Shown: one piece after another, positions 1 to 9,589 of the stretch
Layout of the letters: each line of letters opens with the position of its first letter
Position numbering within the stretch: the stretch's first letter is position 1
NCBI GenBank assembly: GCA_004835665.1
Contig: RBKR01000012.1
Coordinates: forward strand, 1,178,001-1,242,000
DNA length: 64,000 nucleotides
Origin: Phoma sp. XZ068
Lineage: Eukaryota > Ascomycota > Dothideomycetes > Pleosporales > Didymellaceae
Direction of reading: 5' to 3'
Translations under genes and position numbers: made by a program
Notes under the pieces: model-generated
What the model was told of the DNA's origin: nothing
The model's database searches: none
What the model saw: only the letters and a program-made list of their open reading frames with translations

Positions 1-1056
1 AATGCCATGTCTCCCGAGAATGCACATCAGGAACAGTTCGGACCCCCGCGACCTGGCTCTGGGCGCCAGGAAGGCCAGTCTCCGTTCCAACAGCCTCCTT
101 CAAGAAATGCCAACCCGCAAGATGCCAATTTGGCTGCTATCTTGAACAGTCGCGCCCGGGACGACTCGCAGCGTGATCAGGGCCAAAAGCAGCGTGAGCG
201 AGATTTCCTACTCACACTCATGCAGCAGCCACGAGCTACACCGCCGCAAATGATGAACCAGAACCTTCCTCGCGGCGGCCCACCACCAATGGCCATGTTC
301 GACAACATGCAGCATGAGCAGCGACCTCAGCCTCAGCAAAAGGGTCGCGGCGGACTACCGCCAGGCTTTATGGAAGATCCTCGCATGTTCAATGAGGGCG
401 ACATGATGCGTCAAGAAGCTCAGCGCAGGGAACAGGAGCTTCGTCAACAGCTCAACATCCAACAACAGCAGCAACAACAGGAGCTGCGCAACAAGAACCA
501 ACGTCTAGCGATGGGCTTCCCAGGCCACGAAGATCCAAACCTTGGCCTTCAGCGCCGCAACACTGCTGGCGAGGTTCCCCGCCAGATGACCAACATGGGT
601 ATCCCATCTCAGCAACATCCTGACATGCCCTACATGGGAGGACGTGGCCAACCAGGAATGCCACCAACACCCCAGGATCGACCCAACATTGCACCACCCC
701 CAGGCTTTGGAGGTCCCATGCGTCAGCCACCTGGTTTCGGTGGTCCCAACCCTCAGCAACAGATGGGCCCAGGAGGACCTAGCTTCTCAGCTGGTAACAC
801 CCCACTTGGACCTCACCCTCCTGGTCTGCCACAGATTGGTGGTAGCATGCGTGGAATGCCACCGGGCTTTCCTGTTGGCCCTGGCGGCAACGGTATGCCG
901 GGCCCGCCGCAAGGCTACTTCCCACCACCCCCGGGATACGGACCGCCACCGGGCATGCGCGGTGAAGATCCCAGGATGATGTTTGACGGTCCGTTCGGGG
1001 GACCAGGCCCAAGGCAGCAACAGCCGGGCCGCCCAGGACCTCCTAACATGTACTAG
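1..1056 (+). CDS. Gln/Pro/Gly-rich low-complexity protein, 3' part only
   Basis: The reading frame is open from the left window edge to a TAG at 1054-1056, so the 5' part lies outside. A Met codon at position 7 is probably internal. The visible 350 residues are strongly biased: a short poly-Gln run near residue 155, charged Arg/Gln stretches (residues about 55-70 and 130-165), and from about residue 210 repeated Pro-Pro-Gly-Phe-Gly and Gly-Met-Pro segments to the C-terminus. There is no membrane segment and no Cys pattern. Such tails are common in RNA-binding or mRNA-metabolism scaffolds, but that is family-level analogy only. I do not recognise the protein. It is convincingly coding because one frame is open for more than 1 kb with a consistent amino-acid bias; the antisense open frames are shadows of this composition. 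Confidence 0.75.
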   Translation, partial: NAMSPENAHQEQFGPPRPGSGRQEGQSPFQQPPSRNANPQDANLAAILNSRARDDSQRDQGQKQRERDFLLTLMQQPRATPPQMMNQNLPRGGPPPMAMFDNMQHEQRPQPQQKGRGGLPPGFMEDPRMFNEGDMMRQEAQRREQELRQQLNIQQQQQQQELRNKNQRLAMGFPGHEDPNLGLQRRNTAGEVPRQMTNMGIPSQQHPDMPYMGGRGQPGMPPTPQDRPNIAPPPGFGGPMRQPPGFGGPNPQQQMGPGGPSFSAGNTPLGPHPPGLPQIGGSMRGMPPGFPVGPGGNGMPGPPQGYFPPPPGYGPPPGMRGEDPRMMFDGPFGGPGPRQQQPGRPGPPNMY

Positions 1057-1823
1057 GAGTTCTCTACATCTCTGCCATCCAGTGATGTGATATCTGAAAT
1101 CTTGTCTGGATATTGGGAGTCAAGGCAAAATCAAGGGTGGGCGGCTGAAGTACCGCAACCCGTCGTACGGAGGGAGCTGATCCGCTATGTCTATCGTACA
1201 CTTTCTCGCTAGCTGTCGTCTTCTTCCTTGTTCATACCAATCTGCTGTACTGTTGGCTTGAGCGAAGCGTGGAGTCTAGGATCTGTAGGTTCTGGGTTGC
1301 ATCAGCATTATCAGGTCCTTGGCGTTCTTTCTCTTATAAACGGGATTCGACGCACGGCTCTACACAATATCAGCTTGGCACGATACAGAAGGGGAAGGGT
1401 TGGTTAGCAACATGCGTTACGCGAATATCGAGCGCGCGTGTGGTGATCGTAAATAGCCAAACTTGAATGGTCAAAATGAGATAACACCAATGTACGCTGC
1501 TTCTGCGAAGTATGTGAAGAAACGTTCAAGATGAAATGCGGAGAAGAAACGAAGACTGCAGTTGCCCAATGCTTGAAGAGTACCGCGACTGCCTCAATTC
1601 AAGCCCACCACATGACCTCGTCAATCAGTCCCCAAAATCAAGTCAAAGACATCGACTGACCCGCTCCAACATCTCCATGCTCCCTACCCAGCCAACCTAT
1701 TTTTGCCTGCTCTGAACTCATCAGAGAAACACAATGGACCGTGACCGACACCCTGCTAGCAATACCCAAACAGCTAGACATTGCATTCTTCGACATTGTT
1801 CCCAGGTCATCGTTCTATATTGC
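1057..1823. other. Intergenic region
   Basis: This is the 3' flank of the low-complexity gene and the 5' region of the membrane-protein gene. Short open frames here have no recognisable content. An upstream in-frame ATG at 1734, in good context (ACAATGG), could extend the next gene by 30 residues. Confidence 0.5.
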
Positions 1824-3063
1824 ATGGCACCGCCATGGGTCATCTTCGGTACGCTTCTCAGCCCTTTTGATCAGTCCACCTTGCTCACATCCTTATAGAC
1901 AGCATAGCCTGGTACGGCGGCGACTGCGCCAACGGATCCGAGCCAGACATCGCAGGTGTAGGCGTGAGTGGCCGTACAACTTCTAACAGGTGTTTTTCCC
2001 ACTAACGCATGCTCAGGTCGTGGTTTCGTTCGTGCTAGCCAGCGCCATGACGACTGCGGCTTCAATCTTGGCGATGATCCTTGATAATGCGTACGATTCG
2101 AAGGGACGATTTACATTTAAGTCGCCAGTCCAGTATGTGCGCGAGCGGTTTCTGGATACAGAGTGGAAGAAGGACTATGCGTGGCGGCCGTTTCTAGACC
2201 CGCTGATTATTGGGTTCGGAGATCAACAGCTGGTGACTGGTTATGCTGTGCTTCTCAGCGGATGGATCAAGGTGAGTTATACGAGGATCCATTGTGCTTG
2301 GTTGAAGCTAATCAGCGATGCTCAGGTCGCTCAGAACTCGTTCGAAGTCCAAGGCGCACACTTCGTTCTCATTCTCTACATCTGCGCCCTTTCCTCGTCG
2401 TCTCACCTCGCTGCTCTTATTACCTTGCGCAAGTACTTCCGCAAATACAAACTCCTCGCCAAGATCCGCCTTACGCTCGTCATCCTCTTCGCCATTTGTC
2501 TCTTTGCATCCATGATCGCTGCCATCTGCATGCCACCTACCGTTTTCTCGCACGAGGACCCTGGGACCGTGGAACGAAGTCGAGCCCAGCGGCTCGCCTT
2601 TCTGGTGCCGATGCTATTCATACTTGTCGGCTTCTCGACAGCACTGGGATGCATCTTGTACGACCCCGAACGCAAAGCCACAATCTCTCGAGCATCGGAC
2701 TCGAGCGGCTCAATGGGACACATCGTGCGCCGCCTCACTGATCAACAGCCACCTGTCCCCACCTGCTCGGCGCACTTTATTATGCTCCCGGCGCACTTTG
2801 GCCTGAGACTGATATACTTCCTCTTTCTAAATCCGCTTATCGCCTTTACCGTCCAGATCTTGCTTGCCATCCTGTCCGCTATCCTGGTCCTGACGCAGAA
2901 GTTTGCACAGCCGAATGAGCAGAGGAGTTTCTGCGGGCTGCAGGATGAAGGGGAGAATGTATGGGGCTTTGGACAGACGCTGAGTGTGGCTATGTTGTTG
3001 CTCCCAGTTCTGAGCGCGTGTCATACGTACTTGGAGGCGAGGCAGGATATCCATGAAGCTTGA
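1824..3063 (+). CDS. Multi-pass integral membrane protein, fungal family of unknown function
   Basis: Proposed exons are 1824-1848, 1899-1963, 2017-2271 and 2326-3063 (360 aa). The three introns (50, 53, 54 nt) have GT..AG ends and CTCAC, CTAAC and CTAAT branch-like motifs, and splicing restores one continuous frame. The N-terminus reads MAPPWVIFDSIAWYGGDC, a hydrophobic start followed by a Cys/Gly-rich loop ending in EPDIAGVG. Hydrophobic helices then fall at about residues 30-48, 85-100, 118-135, 152-175, 200-222, 272-305 and 330-348. This layout, with an acidic N-terminal loop and the phrase GFGDQQLVTGYAVLLSGW before TM2, is one I associate with conserved fungal membrane proteins without an assigned role. 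No enzyme motif is visible. An in-frame ATG at 1734 has a better context and would add a Cys-rich 30-residue extension; I prefer 1824 because the protein then starts at its first hydrophobic segment. Confidence 0.78.
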
Positions 3064-3188
3064 CCGAATACAATACCCGCATTTTTAACGCTCACACGCC
3101 CTGTATCGTCTATTGTAGTCTTTGGGTATCTTCGCTATCATCGTTCCATTTCAGTCCATTCCACCTCTTGCCCCATCGCCACTCCATA

Positions 3189-3761
3189 TCACCCCGTCTT
3201 CGACCCATTCGCATCCCCATCCTCCTCCTCACAGTGCATAGCCTCCGCAAAACCCACCCACTCCCTCACCCCCCTCACATACATATCCGACTCCTCATCC
3301 ACCACCCCTCCATGTCCCCACACAACAATCTCGTCAAACTCGCCGATTTGCTCTGCGATCTTGACTTCCTCTGGCATCTCCCGCTCCATTTCCTCGTCAT
3401 CCTCGTCGTCGTCATCTGCGGCTGTGGAAGGCTGTGTTGACGCCTGCGGCGCCAGTTTATCCGTGATACTGAGCACGGCGCCCGTGTGCGTTGCTGGAAG
3501 CGGGAGCGTGGTGCCGTGGAGATGTCGGCCGCGGAAGTGGACGTGTTGTGTCCCTATCCAAGTTAGTATTTGCATCGCTACTGGCTCAATTGACTGTGGT
3601 GGTTGTGCTGGGCAGTACTGTTCGAGTGCATGCGTACCTTTTTCGTCTGTGGAGGGCGCCCAGTAGCGCGATGTGTGGTCTATAGGGCCGTTGTGGTTTA
3701 TGCGTGCGGGGAGGAGGTTTGGTGTGCATTTCTTTGCGTCGGCGTTTTGTATGGATAGCAT
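3189..3761 (-). CDS. Ribonuclease H2 subunit C (Rnh203-like)
   Basis: RNase H2 is a nuclear heterotrimer that removes ribonucleotides from DNA and degrades RNA:DNA hybrids; subunit C is a non-catalytic scaffold. Exons on the minus strand are 3761-3638 and 3553-3189, giving 162 aa. The 84 nt intron is a multiple of three, so the frame runs straight through it, but its ends (GTACGC ... ACTAACTTGGATAG) are excellent. Splicing turns a poor stretch into GTQHVHFRGRHLHGTTLPLP, the family hallmark. CTPNLLPARINHNGPI near residues 11-26 and the later TGAVL strand also match the family. The C-terminal half has an acidic run (DDDDEDDEEMEREMPEE) and a Trp-Gly motif (VVWGHGG). I chose the ATG at 3761 because conserved sequence begins ten residues later. 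The frame is open upstream to 3977, but that part is Asn/Ser-rich and looks like 5' UTR. Confidence 0.85.
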   Translation of the reverse strand: MLSIQNADAKKCTPNLLPARINHNGPIDHTSRYWAPSTDEKGTHALEQYCPAQPPQSIEPVAMQILTWIGTQHVHFRGRHLHGTTLPLPATHTGAVLSITDKLAPQASTQPSTAADDDDEDDEEMEREMPEEVKIAEQIGEFDEIVVWGHGGVVDEESDMYVRGVREWVGFAEAMHCEEEDGDANGSKTG

Positions 3762-5019
3762 TTTGGGTGGTTTGCTGTTGTAGCGCGAGAATTGTTTTGC
3801 GGTTGGTTGCGGCGGCGAGGTTGGGCAGTTCGAGGAGTAATTGTGCGATTGCGATCGAGGCTTGAGTTCGTTAGAGGAGTTATTGTTCTCCGTATCGGTG
3901 TTGAACTTTACGCGTCCGACGCGTCGAAGCGCGCCAGGGTTCAAGCTCGGTTGATCTTGATGACATCGACAGTGCAAGTTGTTTATTTATTTCAACAACG
4001 TTTTTGTGGCTCTTTTTTCACTTTGCGTGCTTCTGAAATTTGATTTATCGTTTGCAGGCGCCCTTCTCTGAAGAATACAGTTCTGTCTTCCATCCTGCCT
4101 AGGGAATGGAACTGCCTAGGGCTCTCATCGCTGAAATGGGCCGAATGTCGGATACATCGTGGTTATTTCACTGAGCGACTGGATCTCCAGTCACAATGCT
4201 ATAAGAGGAAGATTCGGGGAACAATTCACGCCGATGACTTGCAAGCCGTTCTTGTCGGTAGCACTGCGCCCACCACGACTGAATGCTGTACTCCTAAGCA
4301 GCCCGCAGTGACAATAAGCATCATGTCGACCCTCTTTTCGAATGCTCACGCATCAACGCCACTCGCCTAGTTGTCATTTAATGCCGTCCCGCCTGTGTAT
4401 AGTTCGGACCAGAATGGTACTTGAAACGCGCTCGGTGTTGCGCGGCTGCTTAGAGTTCAGACTGCCCCTCGCTAGTCTGCACGACCCTGGAGCTTCAAGA
4501 GACCCTGACTGGGAGCTCTTTAAGGTCAGGGTATGTATTTCAGAAACTCATACACGCCTGTTGCACTTCCAATGTCAGAGGATGCGGTACAATCACTGGC
4601 CCGGTAGATATGCAGCTTATTGTGGGTTGCTAGAGTTAGATCGAGGTTTTGCGGCGCTCGCGGTGCTTCGTTCTCGATCTACAACGTCATCGGTCACTCG
4701 AAACGGTCAAGTACCTCGTCGATTCAGCACTTCAGACGATAGCATCGCGAATCTGGACGCGCCGGCGCAACAAACAGCACCGCGTCGGCTCTCGGACTTT
4801 CCGTTTCAACGGCGTGAATTTACTCAAATGCTCAAGCGTGCCCGTCGTCATGGGAGGCCCACCAGACTGTCTCTTCTCTTTCTCCGAGAGTCTCAGTTCA
4901 ACGCGCTCAAACCGTAACAGAGCGCGCCTGCGACGACTTATCGTAGCTTTAAAGATCACCACAACCATCAATTCCTCCGTCCAAGCCTCCCAACCCCCAA
5001 AAGTGAACTCAATTGCACG
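3762..5019. other. Divergent intergenic region
   Basis: This lies between the minus-strand RNase H2 subunit C gene and the plus-strand methyltransferase. Open frames at 4342-4917 and 4649-5023 lack family signatures and overlap each other in different frames, so I treat them as chance. I see no tRNA or clear repeat. Confidence 0.5.
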
Positions 5020-6493
5020 ATGACGATCCTCGGCACACTTACAGCGCCTGCGTCGGCGATTCTCAACACAATCACATCGCAAGCCTGGCAACCGCTGATA
5101 ACATTATGCAAAAACGGCACATTGTCTCAGCTACAGAACATAAAAATCGGAAGGCTCGTACTATTTGAAGGCAGCGAAAGCAAGGCAAAGAACGTTTTTG
5201 GTGCCGACAAAGAAGGAGTCCCTGTTGCGTACCTGCACGTGCACGATGACAAGTTTTGGGTTCGATTGGCACTCTTTGCCGATATGGTATGCATTTGAAT
5301 TACACAGAAGCTCGGTGGAAGCTGCAGGACTAACTTTCCGAAGGGTTTCGCAGAAAGCTACATGCTTGGGGAGGTCAGCTCGCCCGATTTGACCAAGTTC
5401 TTCGAGGTTAGATTCAATGACTTTGACTTTCGCAAAGCATAACTGACAAGATTAGCTTTTCATCTTAAACCGAAACCACCTCGGCAATGGGTCGAACCTC
5501 ACAGCGGCGATCTCATCAGGGCTGGCAGGGCTGGTTCGTGGTAACAACAACCTGAAGAACGCGAAGCTGAACATCATGGCGCATTACGACATCTCGAACG
5601 AAATGTTCGCTGCCTTCCTATCGCCAGACATGACGTACTCGAGCCCGATCTGGCTCCCAAAGTCGAACCCTAAGTCTGCAGGCGAAAGCCTCTACGATGC
5701 GCAAATGCGCAAACTCGATCGATTTATTGACAATACACACATCAAGGGCACAGATCACGTACTGGAGATTGGCACAGGGTGGGGTAGCTTTGCCATGCGA
5801 GCTGTGCGGCGCACTGGATGCAGGGTGACATCCCTCACTTTGTCGATCGAACAGAAAGAGCTCGCTGAAGAGCGGATACGAGAGGCAGGCATGTCAGACA
5901 ATATCGCAGTGCTGCTTTGCGACTACCGAAGTCTTGAGATACCCGAGACAGGAGCGTTTGACAAGATTGTGTCAATCGAGATGCTGGAAGCTGTAGGCCA
6001 GGCTTACCTCAAGACATACTTCCAGTGCGTGGACAAGCTGTTGAAGAAGGAGGGTGGCATCGCATGCTTCCAGTGCATTACAATGCCCGATGGGCGTTAC
6101 GAAGCCTACGCGAAGTCCGACGACTTCATTCGCCGATACATCTTCCCCGGCGGTCACCTCCCCGCAGTCTCTGAGCTCGTCTCGTCGATACAGAGCGGGT
6201 CCGGCGGTTCTCTGGTCGTTGACAGCGTTGAAAACATCGGCCCACACTACTCGAAGGCGCTGCGCTTGTGGAGAGAGGAGTTCCTGAACAACTGGGAAGG
6301 CAGGATAAAGCCGCAGCTGATCAAGGAGAAGCAGGGGGAACTGGACGACGAGGGTGCAGAGATCTTCAAGAGGAAGTGGGATTACTACTTCAGATACTCA
6401 GAAGCAGGCTTCTCGACGAAGACGCTCGGAGATGTCATCATTACAGTAGGACGAGAGGGCGCGACACAGATGATGGAAGACGTGCCATTGTAA
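5020..6493 (+). CDS. Cyclopropane-fatty-acyl-phospholipid synthase-like SAM methyltransferase
   Basis: Enzymes of this family methylenate or methylate unsaturated acyl chains of phospholipids with S-adenosylmethionine. Exons are 5020-5286, 5344-5406 and 5456-6493 (455 aa, a usual length). Both introns (57 and 49 nt) lie between codons; the first has ACTAAC and an AAG acceptor, the second CTGAC and a TAG acceptor. After a helical N-terminal domain (residues 1-150) comes the diagnostic AHYDISNEMFAAFLSPDMTY, then SAM motif I LEIGTGWGSFA near residue 205, and IVSIEMLEAVG, the acidic loop typical of CFA synthases. The C-terminal part with FIRRYIFPGGHLP and a helical lid near RLWREEFLNNW is also characteristic. 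No targeting signal is evident. Fungal members are used in cyclopropane lipids or as sphingolipid-C9-methyltransferase relatives; this one looks like the soluble CFA type because no N-terminal membrane helices are seen. Confidence 0.88.
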
Positions 6494-6614
6494 GCCGCCC
6501 ACGGGGCCGTTGTCAGAGCATCGCAATTGCGTTCGCTCTTTGCTTTCACGCAAGATACCATATAGGTGCTATCCTATACCGATTCCTGTCCTGCAATTCT
6601 ACTTAAGTCCCACT

Positions 6615-7196
6615 CTACAATTTACTTTTAAACTCTTGCACCAACACCTTCATACTGCTATCTCCATCCTGCGCCCTCGTCTCAAACTCCGCCATGTTCT
6701 CCGTCGCCCACTCCCCATCTTTCCCAGCAATCGGCAGCACGAATCCTTGCTCCGCTCCCGCAGCAATATCCTCCATCAAAAACACGTTGTGCAGCGCTCT
6801 TTCGTCATCCAACCGCCCATCTCCCTTCTTCTCCTTGCGCCCTAGCCCTGTGGCATCACCCACCCTATCTAGCAGATTGACCGTTGTCAACCCGAGCACA
6901 CTGTCCACCGCTCGCGCATGCTCATTCCATATCTGCGTAATTGTCTTGACCACGTGATTGAGTTTTTCAGCGTTATTGGGGCGTGGACGCAAGTGCCCGA
7001 GGATGTAGTTTGTTCGCTGAGAAGAGCCACCGACGTAGATTTGAGGCGAGGTAGTGGTCGTTGGGTGGAAGGTAATATTTACGAAGGCGGAGGGGGCGGA
7101 GAATGTGGTGCAGTGGAGATTTGTGATGCCGGAGGCGATGGCTTGTTGTTGTTGGGAGGAGAGGGAACAGGAGTGGTGGACTTCGTAGAGAGGCAT
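6615..7196 (-). CDS. Tautomerase-superfamily protein (cis-CaaD-like)
   Basis: This is an intronless 193-aa frame starting MPLYEVHHSC. After removal of Met the N-terminus is Pro, the catalytic base of the tautomerase superfamily. A His about 27 residues in (ITNLHCTTF) and Arg/Tyr-rich strands (IYVGGSSQRTNYILGHLRPRP) sit where the cis-3-chloroacrylic acid dehalogenase-like group carries active-site residues. The C-terminal extension (about residues 115-193) is longer than in bacterial enzymes but common in fungal copies. The physiological substrate in fungi is not known. The gene is convergent with the methyltransferase, with 121 bp between the stop codons. The ATG is fixed by the need for Pro at position 2. 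Confidence 0.75.
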   Translation of the reverse strand: MPLYEVHHSCSLSSQQQQAIASGITNLHCTTFSAPSAFVNITFHPTTTTSPQIYVGGSSQRTNYILGHLRPRPNNAEKLNHVVKTITQIWNEHARAVDSVLGLTTVNLLDRVGDATGLGRKEKKGDGRLDDERALHNVFLMEDIAAGAEQGFVLPIAGKDGEWATENMAEFETRAQDGDSSMKVLVQEFKSKL

Positions 7197-8280
7197 TGCG
7201 GTTGTATGCTCCCGTCTTTTTCTGAGCTGGAATTGTTCTGTTCGGGGTAGATCTGTATGATTTGGCGTTCAGACCGTACACATCGGTTCTTACTTCTTTC
7301 AAGCTGTTGGTTCTGATGAATTCCGGAGTCTGATCGAAAAAATGAAGGAAAGATGGAATTGGTTGCGGGGATCAGTTTGAGGGTACTACTTCAAGTCGGC
7401 TATTACCTAGGTACCTATGTGCTGTTAAGAGGTGATGCGCACGGGGAACGCTGTTTGCTGCTCTCTAATTGAGCCACGTTGCACAACTCAAGCTGCACGA
7501 AGAGCTGTCGGTGGAGCTCTTGCAACACTCATACCGCTCAATTGCTATCGTGAGGAGACATACCAAAGACCCTGAAGGCTGCTTCTTGATGACGCAAGAA
7601 GTGCTCCTCGGAGTATTTGCGGCTGGGACGACGTTCCCGATATCCCTCCACTTCCCCGGATTGTGGAACGGGCCCTCATTCGGCCCTTCACATCTGCCGC
7701 TTCGCGTCGTCGGTCGCTTCGCCGCGACTTCTTTTTGGCCTCAGATCTGAGTTCGGAACACCGCGCCACAGCATACTGCAGCCATGCTCTGGTAACGAAA
7801 TATGTGCGCACGGGAAGGTCCCTGGGTTTCGGTAACGACGGCATGGGAACACGAACCCCAGTAAAGCAGGTTTGGTAGAAGCGAAACGTCGACGCCCAAA
7901 TACTAGAACATGATTATCACGAGGTGTACCCGAGTAAGATACGCGGAGTATCGACCGGGATGCACCGTAGGACGGAAGTGCGCCTCGCTCAAGATAGATG
8001 TATCTTAGTAGCTTTTTTGGGTGCTTAGGTATACGCTCATCGCTTTGTATGACGATTGATAAGGACTTGGGGAAGCGGGACATGCAGGGGGCTCGTATTT
8101 GTTTCGCCATGTACAATCATGAGGAGCGTTGTGTGAAGCGAATTTCGTACTTGCTACAAGTCTATTGGACTGACAAAATGATATGCCCAACTCTGCGGTA
8201 TTTTAGACTGCCGGCAGAAATGCGGCATCATTGCGCCTCGTGGCTCGTGGCTATACATGCAATGCAGATCCAGTTGTTCG
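7197..8280. other. Intergenic region without a recognisable gene
   Basis: Several overlapping open frames of 60-140 codons exist on both strands but none has family-like content. A short palindromic stretch CCTAGGTACCTA lies near 7409-7420, similar in words to the TACCTA repeats at 30.7 kb. Confidence 0.45.
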
Positions 8281-9589
8281 CTAAAGTTTGGGGACTTCCA
8301 CCGCTCCTACTGGGTCATCTGGGAATGCCACGAAGCTCTCATCACCGTTAAATTTCCTATTGGAGGTGGTGGTTAGCGATGTCGATCTATCATGTGGTGG
8401 CGGTTCAATCGGGTCAAAACATAGCGATAACGAGATGCTGAGTAGGGAAGAGTTCATGCCCCATCCCGACGATGTAGGTTCAGATTTCGGCCAGTCTTTC
8501 CTGTGGTACCGAAACTCCCTACAAGCATGAGGCTTCACGAGATATTGACGGGAGTGAGAAACGTTGATATGCTTACCAGCCTCGCTCAGCACCCCCCGAC
8601 AAGAATGATGTCTCAGAGTTGAGGACACAATCCCAGTTGCCAGCTACACCCTTTCCAGCATCGGTGCTTTTGCGAACAAACTTCGATAGTCCTGCAGTGA
8701 AGCATTGAAAATCATCTGTGTCTGGGTCATCCGGCATCTGGCCAGTTAGTACTCGCCCAGCTGCTATTATTGTGGCGGCATGGCTGCAGATCAGGAGTGT
8801 CTTGGGCTGCGCTGGATCGTTGTCCAGTGTAGTGATGATGTGGTCTAGAGCGTTTCGCACGCGCTCATGGAGCTCGACAATCATTTCGCCCTTCGACGCC
8901 GGGATATGTGTCGAGACATGATCTTGATCAAGATACTCGAAGTGAGGAGCCAATACCTCCAAAGTAGGCGGGTGTGGGTGTTCCCAGTCTGCACGGCCAA
9001 AGAATTCGCTGGACAGTGCATATCAGTAACTGCGCGGCGGTACACGTTGAAGGAATCATCGTACCCAATACCTCGATCGATCCTGATTTTCCCCCACGAA
9101 TTGTTGCCACTGAAGTGTCTGTCGGTGAATGGCTTGAGCGTTTGCAGACAACGATAAAAGGGGCTCGAGTAGATCACATCTACCCGCGGCTCGATTTCAG
9201 ACAAATAGTCGGCAAGCTCCCTGGCTTGCTGGACGCCTTTCGCCGTCAACGGAGGATCTGTCGGTATACCGGTTGGAGATCTGACTAGCAATGCCGTGTA
9301 TTGCCCTGTCGCAGGATCCACGCTCCAGTTTGACCGAAACTATGGTAAGGCATCGCTGTCAGAAAGCATGTCATTGTAAGGGGGCGGGTGAGAAAGTTTG
9401 ACTATCGGAGAATGGGACGTCTACGTATAAGGCTGAGCGTAACAAAGCACAGGCAGGAGATCTAGGAAGCGTTACGGATCACGGAACGGTTTCCACTGGT
9501 GTTTTATGGGCTGTGAAGTGGAGTGAACGGGACGAGTGTCTGACTCATGTACATACTGCATGGCGGACAATGAGCACGGTTTCTATCAT
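8281..9589 (-). CDS. Histidine phosphatase-superfamily protein, Tfc7/TFIIIC tau55-like
   Basis: The family includes the histidine-phosphatase domain of the RNA polymerase III factor TFIIIC subunit Tfc7 and related fungal phosphoglycerate-mutase-like proteins. Four minus-strand exons, 9589-9557, 9339-9065, 9008-8577 and 8356-8281, give 271 aa. Exon 1 is only 11 codons (MIETVLIVRHA) and holds the phosphohistidine motif as RHA rather than RHG. Splicing gives RHAFRSNW, then RSPTGIPTDPPLTAKG, YSSPFYRCLQT, DRGIGEFFGRADWEHPHPP, the second catalytic His in LLICSHAATI, and SFLSGGAERGWKFNGDESF at the end. Introns are 217, 56 and 220 nt, two of them long for this genome, but each junction restores a known family phrase and the branch motifs CTGAC, CTGAT and CTAAC are present. 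Whether it acts in TFIIIC or as a free phosphatase cannot be decided from sequence alone. Confidence 0.82.
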
